Below, piece by piece: positions 35,464 to 42,827 of a DNA stretch of 64,000 nucleotides (the first letter of the stretch is position 1; each line of letters opens with the position of its first letter). The position numbers were made by a program, and so were the translations under genes. The notes under the pieces were generated by a model. That model was not told where the DNA came from. It was given only the letters and a program-made list of their open reading frames with translations, and ran no database searches. Source of the stretch: Chitinophagaceae bacterium (GTDB lineage: Bacteria > Bacteroidota > Bacteroidia > Chitinophagales > Chitinophagaceae); assembly GCA_020403425.1 (NCBI GenBank), contig JADBXR010000005.1:1-64000 (forward strand). Reading direction: 5' to 3'.

Positions 35464-36414
35464 ATGCGTTTTGAAGTAAGCACAAGCAAGGAATCGGGCT
35501 TCCCTATCATCAGTCTGATCGATAAACAGGGTGGCTGCCAGGCTGAGATCTATGCATTAGGGGCCATGCTGAATGCCTTCCGTATTCCGGTTGCTGGCGG
35601 CAAAGTTCAGAACGTGATAGATGGGTTTGATAATGCCGCCCATGCCATGAACCAGCTCACCAATGGCTTCAAAAGCGCTAAACTGAGCCCATTCGTATGT
35701 CGCATGTACAAGGGTCGTTACGAAGTAAGAGGGAAACAGTACAGAACAGAAAAATGGTACCTGGGTGAGCATGCGATCCATGGACTGCTGTACGATGCTG
35801 TATTTACCGTTACCGATAGTTTTGCCAGTACAGAAAAAGCAGCGGTAACACTCGAACACCATTACCCCGGCTCAGATGCCGGTTATCCTTTTCCCTTTAC
35901 CATGATGGTGAACTGGCAATTAACCACCGACAACCACCTAACTGTTACCACTTCTGTATTCCATCATAATCCTGAAGCCATCCCGATGGCTGATGGCTGG
36001 CATCCTTATTTTACACTGGGCACACCGGTGGATGATTGTACCCTGCAAATCGACAGTGAAACGCAACTGGAATATAACGCAGACCTCCTGCCTACGGGCA
36101 ATAAGATCAAAGATGACCGTTTCGTGAACGGTTGTTCATTGCGTGGGATCTCTCTTGATAATTCTTTTGAATTACCTGCAGACCGGGAACATCCAACATG
36201 TGTGCTGAAGAATGCGCAGTTGCAGTTAACCATAGAACCCGGCAGAAGTTACCCGATATTACAGATCTACATCCCTGCCCATCGCCAGAGTATTGCCATA
36301 GAGAACCTGAGCGGTGCGCCGGATAATTTCAATAATGGCATGGGATTGATCATGCTGGCCCCCAATGAGCAGAAAGTTTTCAGAACCAGCTATAGAATAT
36401 CGAATGTTGAATAA
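35464..36414 (+). CDS. Aldose 1-epimerase (mutarotase) family protein
   Basis: A 316-residue galactose-mutarotase-like beta-sandwich protein. HAIHGLLYDAVF near residue 105 holds the first His region, and IPMADGWHPYFTLG near 176 holds the second catalytic-type His. EYNADLLPTG and IYIPAHRQSIAIENLSGAPDNFNNGMGLIML are family C-terminal elements; the Glu in IAIENLS sits where the catalytic base is expected. It interconverts alpha and beta anomers of hexoses, substrate unspecified. It has no signal peptide. It is divergent from icmF across 125 bp. Confidence 0.9.
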   Translation: MRFEVSTSKESGFPIISLIDKQGGCQAEIYALGAMLNAFRIPVAGGKVQNVIDGFDNAAHAMNQLTNGFKSAKLSPFVCRMYKGRYEVRGKQYRTEKWYLGEHAIHGLLYDAVFTVTDSFASTEKAAVTLEHHYPGSDAGYPFPFTMMVNWQLTTDNHLTVTTSVFHHNPEAIPMADGWHPYFTLGTPVDDCTLQIDSETQLEYNADLLPTGNKIKDDRFVNGCSLRGISLDNSFELPADREHPTCVLKNAQLQLTIEPGRSYPILQIYIPAHRQSIAIENLSGAPDNFNNGMGLIMLAPNEQKVFRTSYRISNVE

Positions 36415-36476
36415 TGAATGTTGAAGTGGTTCGAGGGACGCTTTATTCAACATTCATCATTCATTGTTCGATATTC
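36395..36476. repeat. 31-bp imperfect inverted repeat at convergent gene ends
   Basis: 36395-36425 and 36446-36476 are complementary at 27 of 31 positions around a 20-nt loop. The left arm includes the last six codons and stop of the aldose epimerase. There is no clear T run, so it may act as an RNA-stabilising or Rho-independent bidirectional structure, or may be a miniature repeat. Confidence 0.75.
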
Positions 36477-36484
36477 ATCATTCC

Positions 36485-36871
36485 TCAGAGATCTACGACA
36501 GCAATTACGCTGATCTCAACATTTACGCCTCGGGGCAGGCCTTTTACAGCTACTGTCTCGCGGGCAGGATAATCGCCGGTGAAATAAGAGCCATACACTT
36601 CATTCACCTGGGCAAACAACGACATATCACTCAGGAAAATGCTCGTTTTCACTACATGGGCAAAAGTCAGTTTTGCTTCAGACAGAACGGCTTGCAGGTT
36701 CTTCATTACCTGATGGGTCTCGTCTGCAACTGAACTGCTCACCAGTTCGCCGGTCTCAGGTACAAAAGCCACTTGTCCGCTGACAAAAAGCATCCCATTT
36801 GCTTTTACCGCTTGGTTATAGGGACCGATCGGAGCCGGGGCCTTATCTGTTTTAATGATCTGTTTTGACAT
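36485..36871 (-). CDS. ridA: RidA family reactive-imine deaminase
   Basis: The protein has 128 residues from the ATG at 36871. KAPAPIGPYNQAVKANGMLFVSGQ at the N-terminus is split by the conserved IGPY..A motif; TFAHVVKTSIFLSDM and YPARETVAVKGLPRGVNVEI give the RidA C-terminal signature with the conserved Arg (PARE) and Glu (VEIS). RidA hydrolyses 2-aminoacrylate and related imines formed by PLP enzymes. It is cytoplasmic with no signal peptide, and is divergent from the 3HCDH-domain gene across 76 bp. Confidence 0.94.
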   Translation of the reverse strand: MSKQIIKTDKAPAPIGPYNQAVKANGMLFVSGQVAFVPETGELVSSSVADETHQVMKNLQAVLSEAKLTFAHVVKTSIFLSDMSLFAQVNEVYGSYFTGDYPARETVAVKGLPRGVNVEISVIAVVDL

Positions 36872-36887
36872 AAGATTCGTTTTACCG

Positions 36888-36902
36888 GCAGCAAATTGCT
36901 GC
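36888..36902. promoter_or_regulatory. Palindrome between ridA and the 3HCDH-domain gene
   Basis: GCAGCAA-A-TTGCTGC is a perfect 7-bp inverted repeat around one base, placed midway between two divergent start codons. It could be an operator; no regulator is assigned. Confidence 0.35.
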
Positions 36903-36923
36903 ATTTCTATCAACCTGCCAACC

Positions 36924-36931
36924 TAAATTTG
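36924..36931 (+). promoter_or_regulatory. Candidate -7 box TAAATTTG
   Basis: An exact TAnnTTTG match, ending 16 bp before the ATG at 36948; TTG at 36896 could serve as a distant -33 element with slightly long spacing. Confidence 0.5.
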
Positions 36932-36947
36932 CATTTTACTTATCCGC

Positions 36948-37562
36948 ATGCAGATCGTACTCAAAGCCACAGCAGCTCAGAAACAGGTATTCCTTGACAA
37001 AGGGATCCCCTCAGGCATCACCGTTCTGGGACCGGATGAGTTGTCGGCTGACACCAGCCCCGCTGCATATTTCGATCTGTTGTTTGAAGAAGAAGGTCCC
37101 GCTTTTGCCAATATTGCTGATAGACCTGTGTTTGTGAATGCGGTGATCGCAACGGCCGCCCTGCTGCCTTCCAACTGTATCCGTATCAACGCATGGAACA
37201 GTTTTCTGGAAAGGAATCTGCTGGAAATGGCCGTTGGCAATAACAACCGCTTTGCCACACAGGCGGAACAACTGATAGAGGCACTGGACTGGAAATACCA
37301 GTGGGTGCCGGATGTGCCGGGTTTCATTGCAGCCCGGGTAATTGCCATGATCATCAACGAAGCCTATTTCGGCCTGGGCGATGGGATCAGCAGTAAACAG
37401 GAGATGGATATTGCCATGAAACTGGGCACCAATTATCCTTTTGGGCCATTTGAATGGAGTGAGAAGATAGGTCTGGGCAGGATCCATGCATTATTAAGCA
37501 AGCTTTCCGAAACCAGCACCCGCTATCAGATAGCCCCGGCCTTAACCAAAGAAATCAGCTGA
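36948..37562 (+). CDS. Orphan 3-hydroxyacyl-CoA dehydrogenase C-terminal-domain protein
   Basis: A 204-residue protein. The last 100 residues match the 3HCDH C-terminal fold (WVPDVPGFIAARVIAMIINEAYFGLGDGISSKQ is split here as VPGFIAARVIAMIINEA and GDGISSKQEMDIAMKLGTN, then YPFGPFEWSEKIGLGRI). The N-terminal half is only about 105 residues and has no GxGxxG dinucleotide motif. NAD-dependent dehydrogenase activity is therefore unlikely, unless another subunit provides the Rossmann domain. The gene precedes tsaB by 3 bp, so it is probably co-translated with it. The function is unknown. Confidence 0.82.
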   Translation: MQIVLKATAAQKQVFLDKGIPSGITVLGPDELSADTSPAAYFDLLFEEEGPAFANIADRPVFVNAVIATAALLPSNCIRINAWNSFLERNLLEMAVGNNNRFATQAEQLIEALDWKYQWVPDVPGFIAARVIAMIINEAYFGLGDGISSKQEMDIAMKLGTNYPFGPFEWSEKIGLGRIHALLSKLSETSTRYQIAPALTKEIS

Positions 37563-37565
37563 TAC

Positions 37566-38261
37566 ATGCCATTACTCTTACATATTGATACAGCTACCGA
37601 ACAAGCCAGTGTCTGCATAAGCCGGGAGGAACAGATCCTTGGACTGATATCCAGTCAGGAACAGAAGAACCACGCCGGTTTTGTACAACTAGCCATTCAG
37701 CAGTTACTGGCCGATAACGGGTGTACCATACAAGAGCTGGATGCCATTGCTGTAACCGCCGGTCCAGGCAGTTATACGGGATTACGTGTAGGACTCGCCA
37801 CTGCCAAGGGCATATCCTATGCCCTGCAAAAACCACTGATCCTGGTAAATACTCTGGAAGTGATGGCAAGAGCAGTTATTCGTGACCTGCAGGAACAGGG
37901 TATCCGGTCAGCCTCCAACACACTGCTTTGTCCCATGATCGATGCACGCAGAATGGAGGTATTTACTGCCCTGTACTCCCTAGACCTGACTGAAATATGG
38001 GCCCCGCAAGCGATGATCCTGGAAAATGGCTGTTTTTCGGACCTGCTTGCGAACCAACCGGTTATATTCAGTGGCTCAGGACATACCAAGCTGAAGGAGT
38101 TGGTAGACAGTCCCAATGCGTCATATTCACACACCCTGCATAACGCCGCAGATCTGGCCATCCCGGCCCTTGCAGCCTATCATTCAGGCCAATTTGCTAA
38201 CCTCGCTTACAGCGAACCCCTGTACGTAAAGGAGTTCTTCGACCCCTTAAAAAAGGGTTGA
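37566..38261 (+). CDS. tsaB: TsaB, tRNA threonylcarbamoyladenosine modification complex subunit
   Basis: A 231-residue protein with the ASKHA-fold start LLLHIDTATEQASVCI and the hallmark ITAGPGSYTGLRVGLATAKG-type loop (here AVTAGPGSYTGLRVGLATAK near 62-81). PMIDARRMEVFTALY follows and the C-terminus is short, as in TsaB. TsaB supports TsaD and TsaE in making t6A37 on ANN-decoding tRNAs. It begins 3 bp after the 3HCDH-domain gene. The 3' end includes CCCTT-AAAA-AAGGG, a small hairpin without a T run. Confidence 0.93.
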   Translation: MPLLLHIDTATEQASVCISREEQILGLISSQEQKNHAGFVQLAIQQLLADNGCTIQELDAIAVTAGPGSYTGLRVGLATAKGISYALQKPLILVNTLEVMARAVIRDLQEQGIRSASNTLLCPMIDARRMEVFTALYSLDLTEIWAPQAMILENGCFSDLLANQPVIFSGSGHTKLKELVDSPNASYSHTLHNAADLAIPALAAYHSGQFANLAYSEPLYVKEFFDPLKKG

Positions 38262-38272
38262 CCGTCGGAGAA

Positions 38273-38297
38273 ATAGTATAGACGAAATTTATACTAT
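38273..38297. promoter_or_regulatory. Inverted repeat ATAGTATA-N9-TATACTAT, possible operator
   Basis: A perfect 8-bp inverted repeat with a 9-bp spacer, located 76 bp ahead of the ArsR-type regulator start. Its size and symmetry suit a dimeric winged-helix repressor. Assignment to the adjacent regulator is inferred. Confidence 0.45.
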
Positions 38298-38372
38298 GAA
38301 TCCCCAAACAAATTGCGTAACTTTATAATGCGATTATAGTTTTTTTCACCCCCCAATTACAACTTTATTGCC

Positions 38373-38708
38373 ATGAGCCAGACCTTGCAAGCCGTTGTGC
38401 TGATTAACGGCAAAAATCAGATTAAGGTTGACTTTCTTCACACCAAGAAAGCCTCATTGATTCTCAGATCGATTAACCACAAACTCCGTCAGCAGATCAT
38501 CAAATTACTGGACGAACACCAGAAGATGACGGTTACAGAGATTTATGTGAAACTCCGCCTGGAACAATCCGTAGCATCCCAACACCTCGCCATTTTGCGC
38601 AGGGCTGGTATTGTTAGCACATCCCGTGACGGTAAATTCATCTACTACTCTGTTAACTATACCCGTCTTGCGGAAGTAGTACAGTTTGTTGAAGCGCTGG
38701 TTGGTTGA
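38373..38708 (+). CDS. ArsR-family winged-helix transcriptional regulator without cysteines
   Basis: A 111-residue protein with an ArsR/SmtB-like winged helix: RQQIIKLLDEHQKMTVTEIYVKLRL is the first part, with QSVASQHLAILRRAGIVSTSRDGKFIYYSV giving the recognition helix and wing. It has no cysteine at all and no clear metal-binding His/Asp cluster, so it is neither a typical arsenic/zinc sensor nor a BigR/SqrR-type persulfide sensor. A N-terminal extension of about 30 residues precedes the HTH. It lies 86 bp ahead of the persulfide-dioxygenase-like gene on the same strand. Its ligand is unknown. Confidence 0.87.
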   Translation: MSQTLQAVVLINGKNQIKVDFLHTKKASLILRSINHKLRQQIIKLLDEHQKMTVTEIYVKLRLEQSVASQHLAILRRAGIVSTSRDGKFIYYSVNYTRLAEVVQFVEALVG

Positions 38709-38770
38709 TTGCAGACTGACAATCTAACCCATTTAACAATGTTCTGACCATTTTGGCCCGAAGCTTGCCA

Positions 38771-38778
38771 TAACTTTG
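38771..38778 (+). promoter_or_regulatory. Candidate -7 box TAACTTTG
   Basis: An exact TAnnTTTG match 17 bp ahead of the metallo-hydrolase ATG. TTTTGG at 38751 is the nearest TTTG but its spacing (15 bp) is short. Confidence 0.55.
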
Positions 38779-38794
38779 CACAAACCCTGATAAT

Positions 38795-40210
38795 ATGTTC
38801 ATCAAACAATTATACACCGGCTGCATAAGTGAAGCGGCTTATTACATCGAGAGTGAAGGCGTTGCTGCGATCATTGACCCCCTGCGTGATATTGAGGAAT
38901 ACCTTGACCTGGCAAATGAACGCAAGGCCACGATCAAATACATCTTTGAAACGCATTTTCATGCCGACTTTGTCAGTGGTCACCTGGACCTGGCCGCCGC
39001 AACCGGCGCCACCATTGTGTATGGACCTGATACCGTATCCAAACTTCCTGTTCATATTGCACAAGATGGTGAACGATTCTCACTTGGAAAGATCACCATT
39101 GAGGTATTACATACGCCGGGGCATACTTTGGAAAGCAGTTGTTTTCTGTTGAAAGACGAGAATGGTAAAGACCATGCCGTGTTTACCGGTGATACTTTGT
39201 TCGTAGGTGACGTGGGCCGTCCTGATCTGGCGCAGAAAGCCAACGAGATCACGATGGAAGACCTTGCCGGAATGATGTTCGAAAGCCTGAATAAAAAGAT
39301 CATGCCGCTGGCAGATGATGTGATCGTATACCCGGCGCATGGTGCAGGAAGCAGCTGTGGTAAGAACCTGGGTGCTGAAACATACAGCACCGTTGGCGAA
39401 CAAAAGAAAACAAATTATGCACTTCAACCACAGACAAAAGAGGAGTTCATCAAAGTGGTCACAGAAGGGTTGACCGCACCCCCACAATACTTCCCGATCA
39501 ATGCCATGATCAATAAGGATGGATACGAAAGTCTGAATGCCGTTTTAGAGAAAGGTTTACAGGCACTGAGCATAGCGGCCTTCAAGGCAAAAGCGGCACA
39601 AGACGATGTGATCATACTGGATACCCGTTTGTCGGCTACTTTTACAGAAGGTTTCGTGCCTGGTTCTATCAGCATAGGTCTTGACGGCAGGTTTGCAGAA
39701 TGGGCGGGCAGTTTATTACCGTTTGACAAAAAACTGATCCTGGTCACAGACCCGGGGAAAGAAAAAGAAAGTATCGTACGACTTGCTCGTGTGGGATACG
39801 ATAAAATGGAAGGTTACCTGGATGGCGGTTATCCTGCCTGGCAGGCTGCCGGTGAAAAAACCGACATGGTGATCGACGTGGAAGCCGATGAACTGGCCAT
39901 GGATATCCCCTTTGACGCTAACCTGTTGATCGTGGATGTTCGTAAAAATCCTGAATATGCAGATGGCCATATCAAAAATGCCATCAACATACCCCTTACC
40001 GACCTGATGGACCCGGGAAGTATGGCAGACCTTGAAGACCGACACAATATTTATGTTCATTGCGCGGGTGGTTATCGTAGTGTGATAGCAGCATCATTGT
40101 TGAAACGGCAAGGGATCCATAACCTGCGTAACGTTGTAGGCGGCTGGGGAAAGATCAAAGAGTTACCTGATAAATTCGAGATAGAAAAAGAAACAGCAGT
40201 ACTGAATTAA
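38795..40210 (+). CDS. Metallo-beta-lactamase-fold hydrolase with two rhodanese domains (persulfide dioxygenase-like)
   Basis: A 471-residue protein. The N-terminal MBL domain has ETHFHADFVSGH (His54, His56, Asp58, His63), a second His in HTPGHTLES, and FTGDTLFVGDVGRPDL, close to ETHE1/persulfide dioxygenases. The first rhodanese-like domain (about 255-345) lacks the active-site Cys (LVTDPGKEKES at that loop). The second (about 365-455) is intact with CAGGYRS, Cys423. This three-domain layout is known for CstB-like persulfide enzymes. Predicted role: oxidation of glutathione- or protein-persulfides and sulfur transfer in the cytoplasm. Its stop overlaps that of the convergent gene in TTAA. 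Confidence 0.92.
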   Translation: MFIKQLYTGCISEAAYYIESEGVAAIIDPLRDIEEYLDLANERKATIKYIFETHFHADFVSGHLDLAAATGATIVYGPDTVSKLPVHIAQDGERFSLGKITIEVLHTPGHTLESSCFLLKDENGKDHAVFTGDTLFVGDVGRPDLAQKANEITMEDLAGMMFESLNKKIMPLADDVIVYPAHGAGSSCGKNLGAETYSTVGEQKKTNYALQPQTKEEFIKVVTEGLTAPPQYFPINAMINKDGYESLNAVLEKGLQALSIAAFKAKAAQDDVIILDTRLSATFTEGFVPGSISIGLDGRFAEWAGSLLPFDKKLILVTDPGKEKESIVRLARVGYDKMEGYLDGGYPAWQAAGEKTDMVIDVEADELAMDIPFDANLLIVDVRKNPEYADGHIKNAINIPLTDLMDPGSMADLEDRHNIYVHCAGGYRSVIAASLLKRQGIHNLRNVVGGWGKIKELPDKFEIEKETAVLN

Positions 40211-41100
40211 TCCTTTTCACCGATCACGTACTTGCTGAACTTTTCCGCATCGTATTCGAATTTCCATCTTCTATGGCTCCATAAGTAATTATGGGGCCTT
40301 TTTTTGATACACTCTTCAATGAACCTGACTAGTGATTGGGTAATGAACCCGTTGGGCGTATCTTTCGGTGTAGTGGTCAGGAGGGTAAGATCCGTTTTAT
40401 AATACCCTCTTTTCACTTTATAGAAGTCTGCCATGATCACGGCAGTATTCATGTTTTTAGCGCCTTTCTCCGGCCCTTTCACAAAAGGCGTCATCCTTCC
40501 AAAGAATTTAACCCAGTATGCATTGGTCGGATCTACCGGATTCTGGTCGGCCACCAGTCCCAGTACATAGGGTTTCTCCGTATACAGATGAAACCGTGTT
40601 CTGAAATCGGCAGTCGAGATCAGGATGGTACCATATTTGGAACGGATCTTTGTGATAAGCCTATTGAAAGTTTTATTGCTCAATGCAGTAAAAATTCCCA
40701 GCAATGGATATTTACTGTTTTTGGCCACACCCAGGTTCAGGAACTCCCAATTAAAAAAATGACCCGAATGCACCTGTACACTCTGCCCGGTAGGCAACAG
40801 ATCGTTCAGCACTTCTGCATTGATCACAAAACGCTTATCGAATTCCTTCGATGAGATGGAAACCAATTTGATGGTCTCAATAAAAGTATCGATGAAATTT
40901 TTATAGAATCCTTTTGCTATCAAAACACGTTCTGCCGCTGTTTTTTCTGGAAATGCTATACTCAGGTTTTTCATCACCACCTGTTTCCTATAGCCGAAAA
41001 CATAATACACCAACAGGTACAACCCATCACTGATGATGTACATTACCCGCCAGGGAATCAGGGACAGCAGGAAGAAAAAACCATAGACCAGATAATACAT
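40207..41100 (-). CDS. Lysophospholipid/lipid A acyltransferase (LpxL/HtrB family)
   Basis: A 297-residue protein with an N-terminal membrane anchor (about 1-20), a FGYRKQVVMKNLSIAFPEKT segment split as FGYRKQVVMKNLSIAFP, and the family catalytic motif HSGHFFNWE (HX4D/E type) near 112-120. LVADQNPVD and YLWSHRRWKF near the C-terminus are typical of Bacteroidota LpxL homologues. It transfers a secondary acyl chain to lipid A or a related lysolipid at the inner membrane. It is convergent with the MBL/rhodanese gene, overlapping by 4 bp. Confidence 0.9.
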   Translation of the reverse strand: MYYLVYGFFFLLSLIPWRVMYIISDGLYLLVYYVFGYRKQVVMKNLSIAFPEKTAAERVLIAKGFYKNFIDTFIETIKLVSISSKEFDKRFVINAEVLNDLLPTGQSVQVHSGHFFNWEFLNLGVAKNSKYPLLGIFTALSNKTFNRLITKIRSKYGTILISTADFRTRFHLYTEKPYVLGLVADQNPVDPTNAYWVKFFGRMTPFVKGPEKGAKNMNTAVIMADFYKVKRGYYKTDLTLLTTTPKDTPNGFITQSLVRFIEECIKKRPHNYLWSHRRWKFEYDAEKFSKYVIGEKD

Positions 41101-41157
41101 TTGCTGTGTTTTGTATAGGATAAAGATAGGTTACTCGTAAAAAAGCATTGTCGACCC

Positions 41158-42753
41158 TTACAAAATGATATTCTGTAACAGGTTACTTTTCTGCAGATGA
41201 TCCGTATTATAATGCAGGCCACGGCTCTCCTTCCGGAACTCAGCCCCTTTTACGATCAAGTAACCCACCGTGATCAGGTTCCTGAGCTCACACAACTGTG
41301 GTGACACTTTTGTGGACCGGTAAAGTGCCTCTGTTTCAGTGAACAACAGGTCCAGCCGCTTCATGGCCCTTTCCAGACGGATATCGGTTCTGACAATACC
41401 TACATAATCACTCATCACCTGCTGCAGTTCTTTCTGACTCTGGGTAATGAGGATCATCTCACTGGGTTCAGTAGTGCCTGCCGCGTTCCAATCAGGTATC
41501 CTTTCCTCAAAAGCTATTTCATCCACCTGCATTTTACTGTCCAGGAAACACCTATGCCCAAACACCATCGCTTCGAGCAGACTGTTACTGGCCAATCTGT
41601 TGGCACCATGTAAGCCCGTACTGGCGCATTCTCCGCAGGCATACAGATGTTTGATGGATGTACGGCCCCACTCATCTGTTTTGATGCCGCCACAACTATA
41701 GTGGGCCGCGGGCGCAACAGGTATCATCTGCCGCATCACATCGATGCCGATGCTGAGACATTTCTCATAAATATTGGGAAAGTGGTGTACGAATTTGGCC
41801 TGATCCATATGCCTGCAATCCAGATACACATGTTCTGTACCGGTACGTTTCATCTCGTTATCGATGGCACGAGCCACGATATCGCGGGGTGCAAGGTCCT
41901 TGCGTGCATCATATCTTTCCATGAATGCTTCACCATTCTTGTTTCGGAGGATACCCCCGTCACCACGAACGGCTTCTGTAACCAGGAAGGATGGGGACAC
42001 GCCCGGTTCAAACAAAGCGGTCGGATGGAACTGGATGAATTCCATATTCTCGATCTTACCCTTGGCCCGGTACACCATAGCGATACCATCACCCGTTGCT
42101 ATACGCGGATTGGTGGTGGTTCTGTATGCCTGTCCGCAACCGCCGGTCGCCAGCAGCGTGATGCGTGCCAGTATCTTTTCGATCTGCTGGGTTTGGAGGT
42201 TCAATACATATACGCCATAACAGGTAATGTCCAATGTGGATTTGGTTACCAGATACCCCAGATGGTGTTGTGTGATGATATCCAGTACAAAACAGTGATT
42301 GATCAGCTCGATGTTACTCACCGAAGCCATCTGATCCAAGAGGGCCCGCTCCATTTCCTTACCGGTAACATCTTTGTGATGCAGGATCCGGTTCTCACTA
42401 TGGCCACCTTCCTTACCGAGACTGTATTCCCCCTGTTCATCCTTATCAAATTCCGCACCATAGGAAATGATCTCCTTAATGCGTTCCGGCCCCTCCTTTA
42501 CGACGATCTCAACTACCTTCTCATTACACAATCCATCACCGGCAACCAGGGTATCTTCTATATGCTTGTGATAACTGTCCTTTTCCTCGTCCCATACGCC
42601 AGCCACACCACCCTGTGCATATTTGGTATTGGTTTCATCGGCCTGGGTCTTGGTGATGACGGTAATTTTCTTATCAGGAAATTCCTTGGCGGTCTTAAGC
42701 GCATAGGTCAATCCTGCTATGCCGGAACCAATGACTAAAAAATCTGTCTGCAT
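41158..42753 (-). CDS. nadB: L-aspartate oxidase
   Basis: A 531-residue FAD flavoprotein: N-terminal dinucleotide motif VIGSGIAGLTYALKTA, KYAQGGVAGVW, FIQFHPTALFEPG, LVTEAVRGDGGILRN, and RKDLAPRDIVARAID with the Arg that contacts substrate in this family. The fumarate-reductase-type C-terminal helical domain completes it. It oxidises L-aspartate to iminoaspartate, the first step of de novo NAD synthesis. Close relatives include succinate dehydrogenase flavoprotein subunits, but length and the QGGVA motif favour NadB. nadA and nadC are not in the window. Confidence 0.95.
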   Translation of the reverse strand: MQTDFLVIGSGIAGLTYALKTAKEFPDKKITVITKTQADETNTKYAQGGVAGVWDEEKDSYHKHIEDTLVAGDGLCNEKVVEIVVKEGPERIKEIISYGAEFDKDEQGEYSLGKEGGHSENRILHHKDVTGKEMERALLDQMASVSNIELINHCFVLDIITQHHLGYLVTKSTLDITCYGVYVLNLQTQQIEKILARITLLATGGCGQAYRTTTNPRIATGDGIAMVYRAKGKIENMEFIQFHPTALFEPGVSPSFLVTEAVRGDGGILRNKNGEAFMERYDARKDLAPRDIVARAIDNEMKRTGTEHVYLDCRHMDQAKFVHHFPNIYEKCLSIGIDVMRQMIPVAPAAHYSCGGIKTDEWGRTSIKHLYACGECASTGLHGANRLASNSLLEAMVFGHRCFLDSKMQVDEIAFEERIPDWNAAGTTEPSEMILITQSQKELQQVMSDYVGIVRTDIRLERAMKRLDLLFTETEALYRSTKVSPQLCELRNLITVGYLIVKGAEFRKESRGLHYNTDHLQKSNLLQNIIL

Positions 42754-42827
42754 GTTTTCCAGGAGGATTTAAGTTGAGATATGTTCGCACAATCAAGCCA
42801 GTTACAAACAGCAAGTGTCCTTACTGA

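Noticed and set aside
38247..38262. CCCTT-AAAA-AAGGG at the tsaB end as a terminator
   Set aside because: The stem is only 5 bp and is not followed by a T run.
41647..42738. Long open frame (363 codons) on the plus strand opposite nadB
   Set aside because: nadB is a certain gene in the opposite strand with all family motifs; the antisense translation has no domain, no signal and unusual composition, as expected of a shadow frame.
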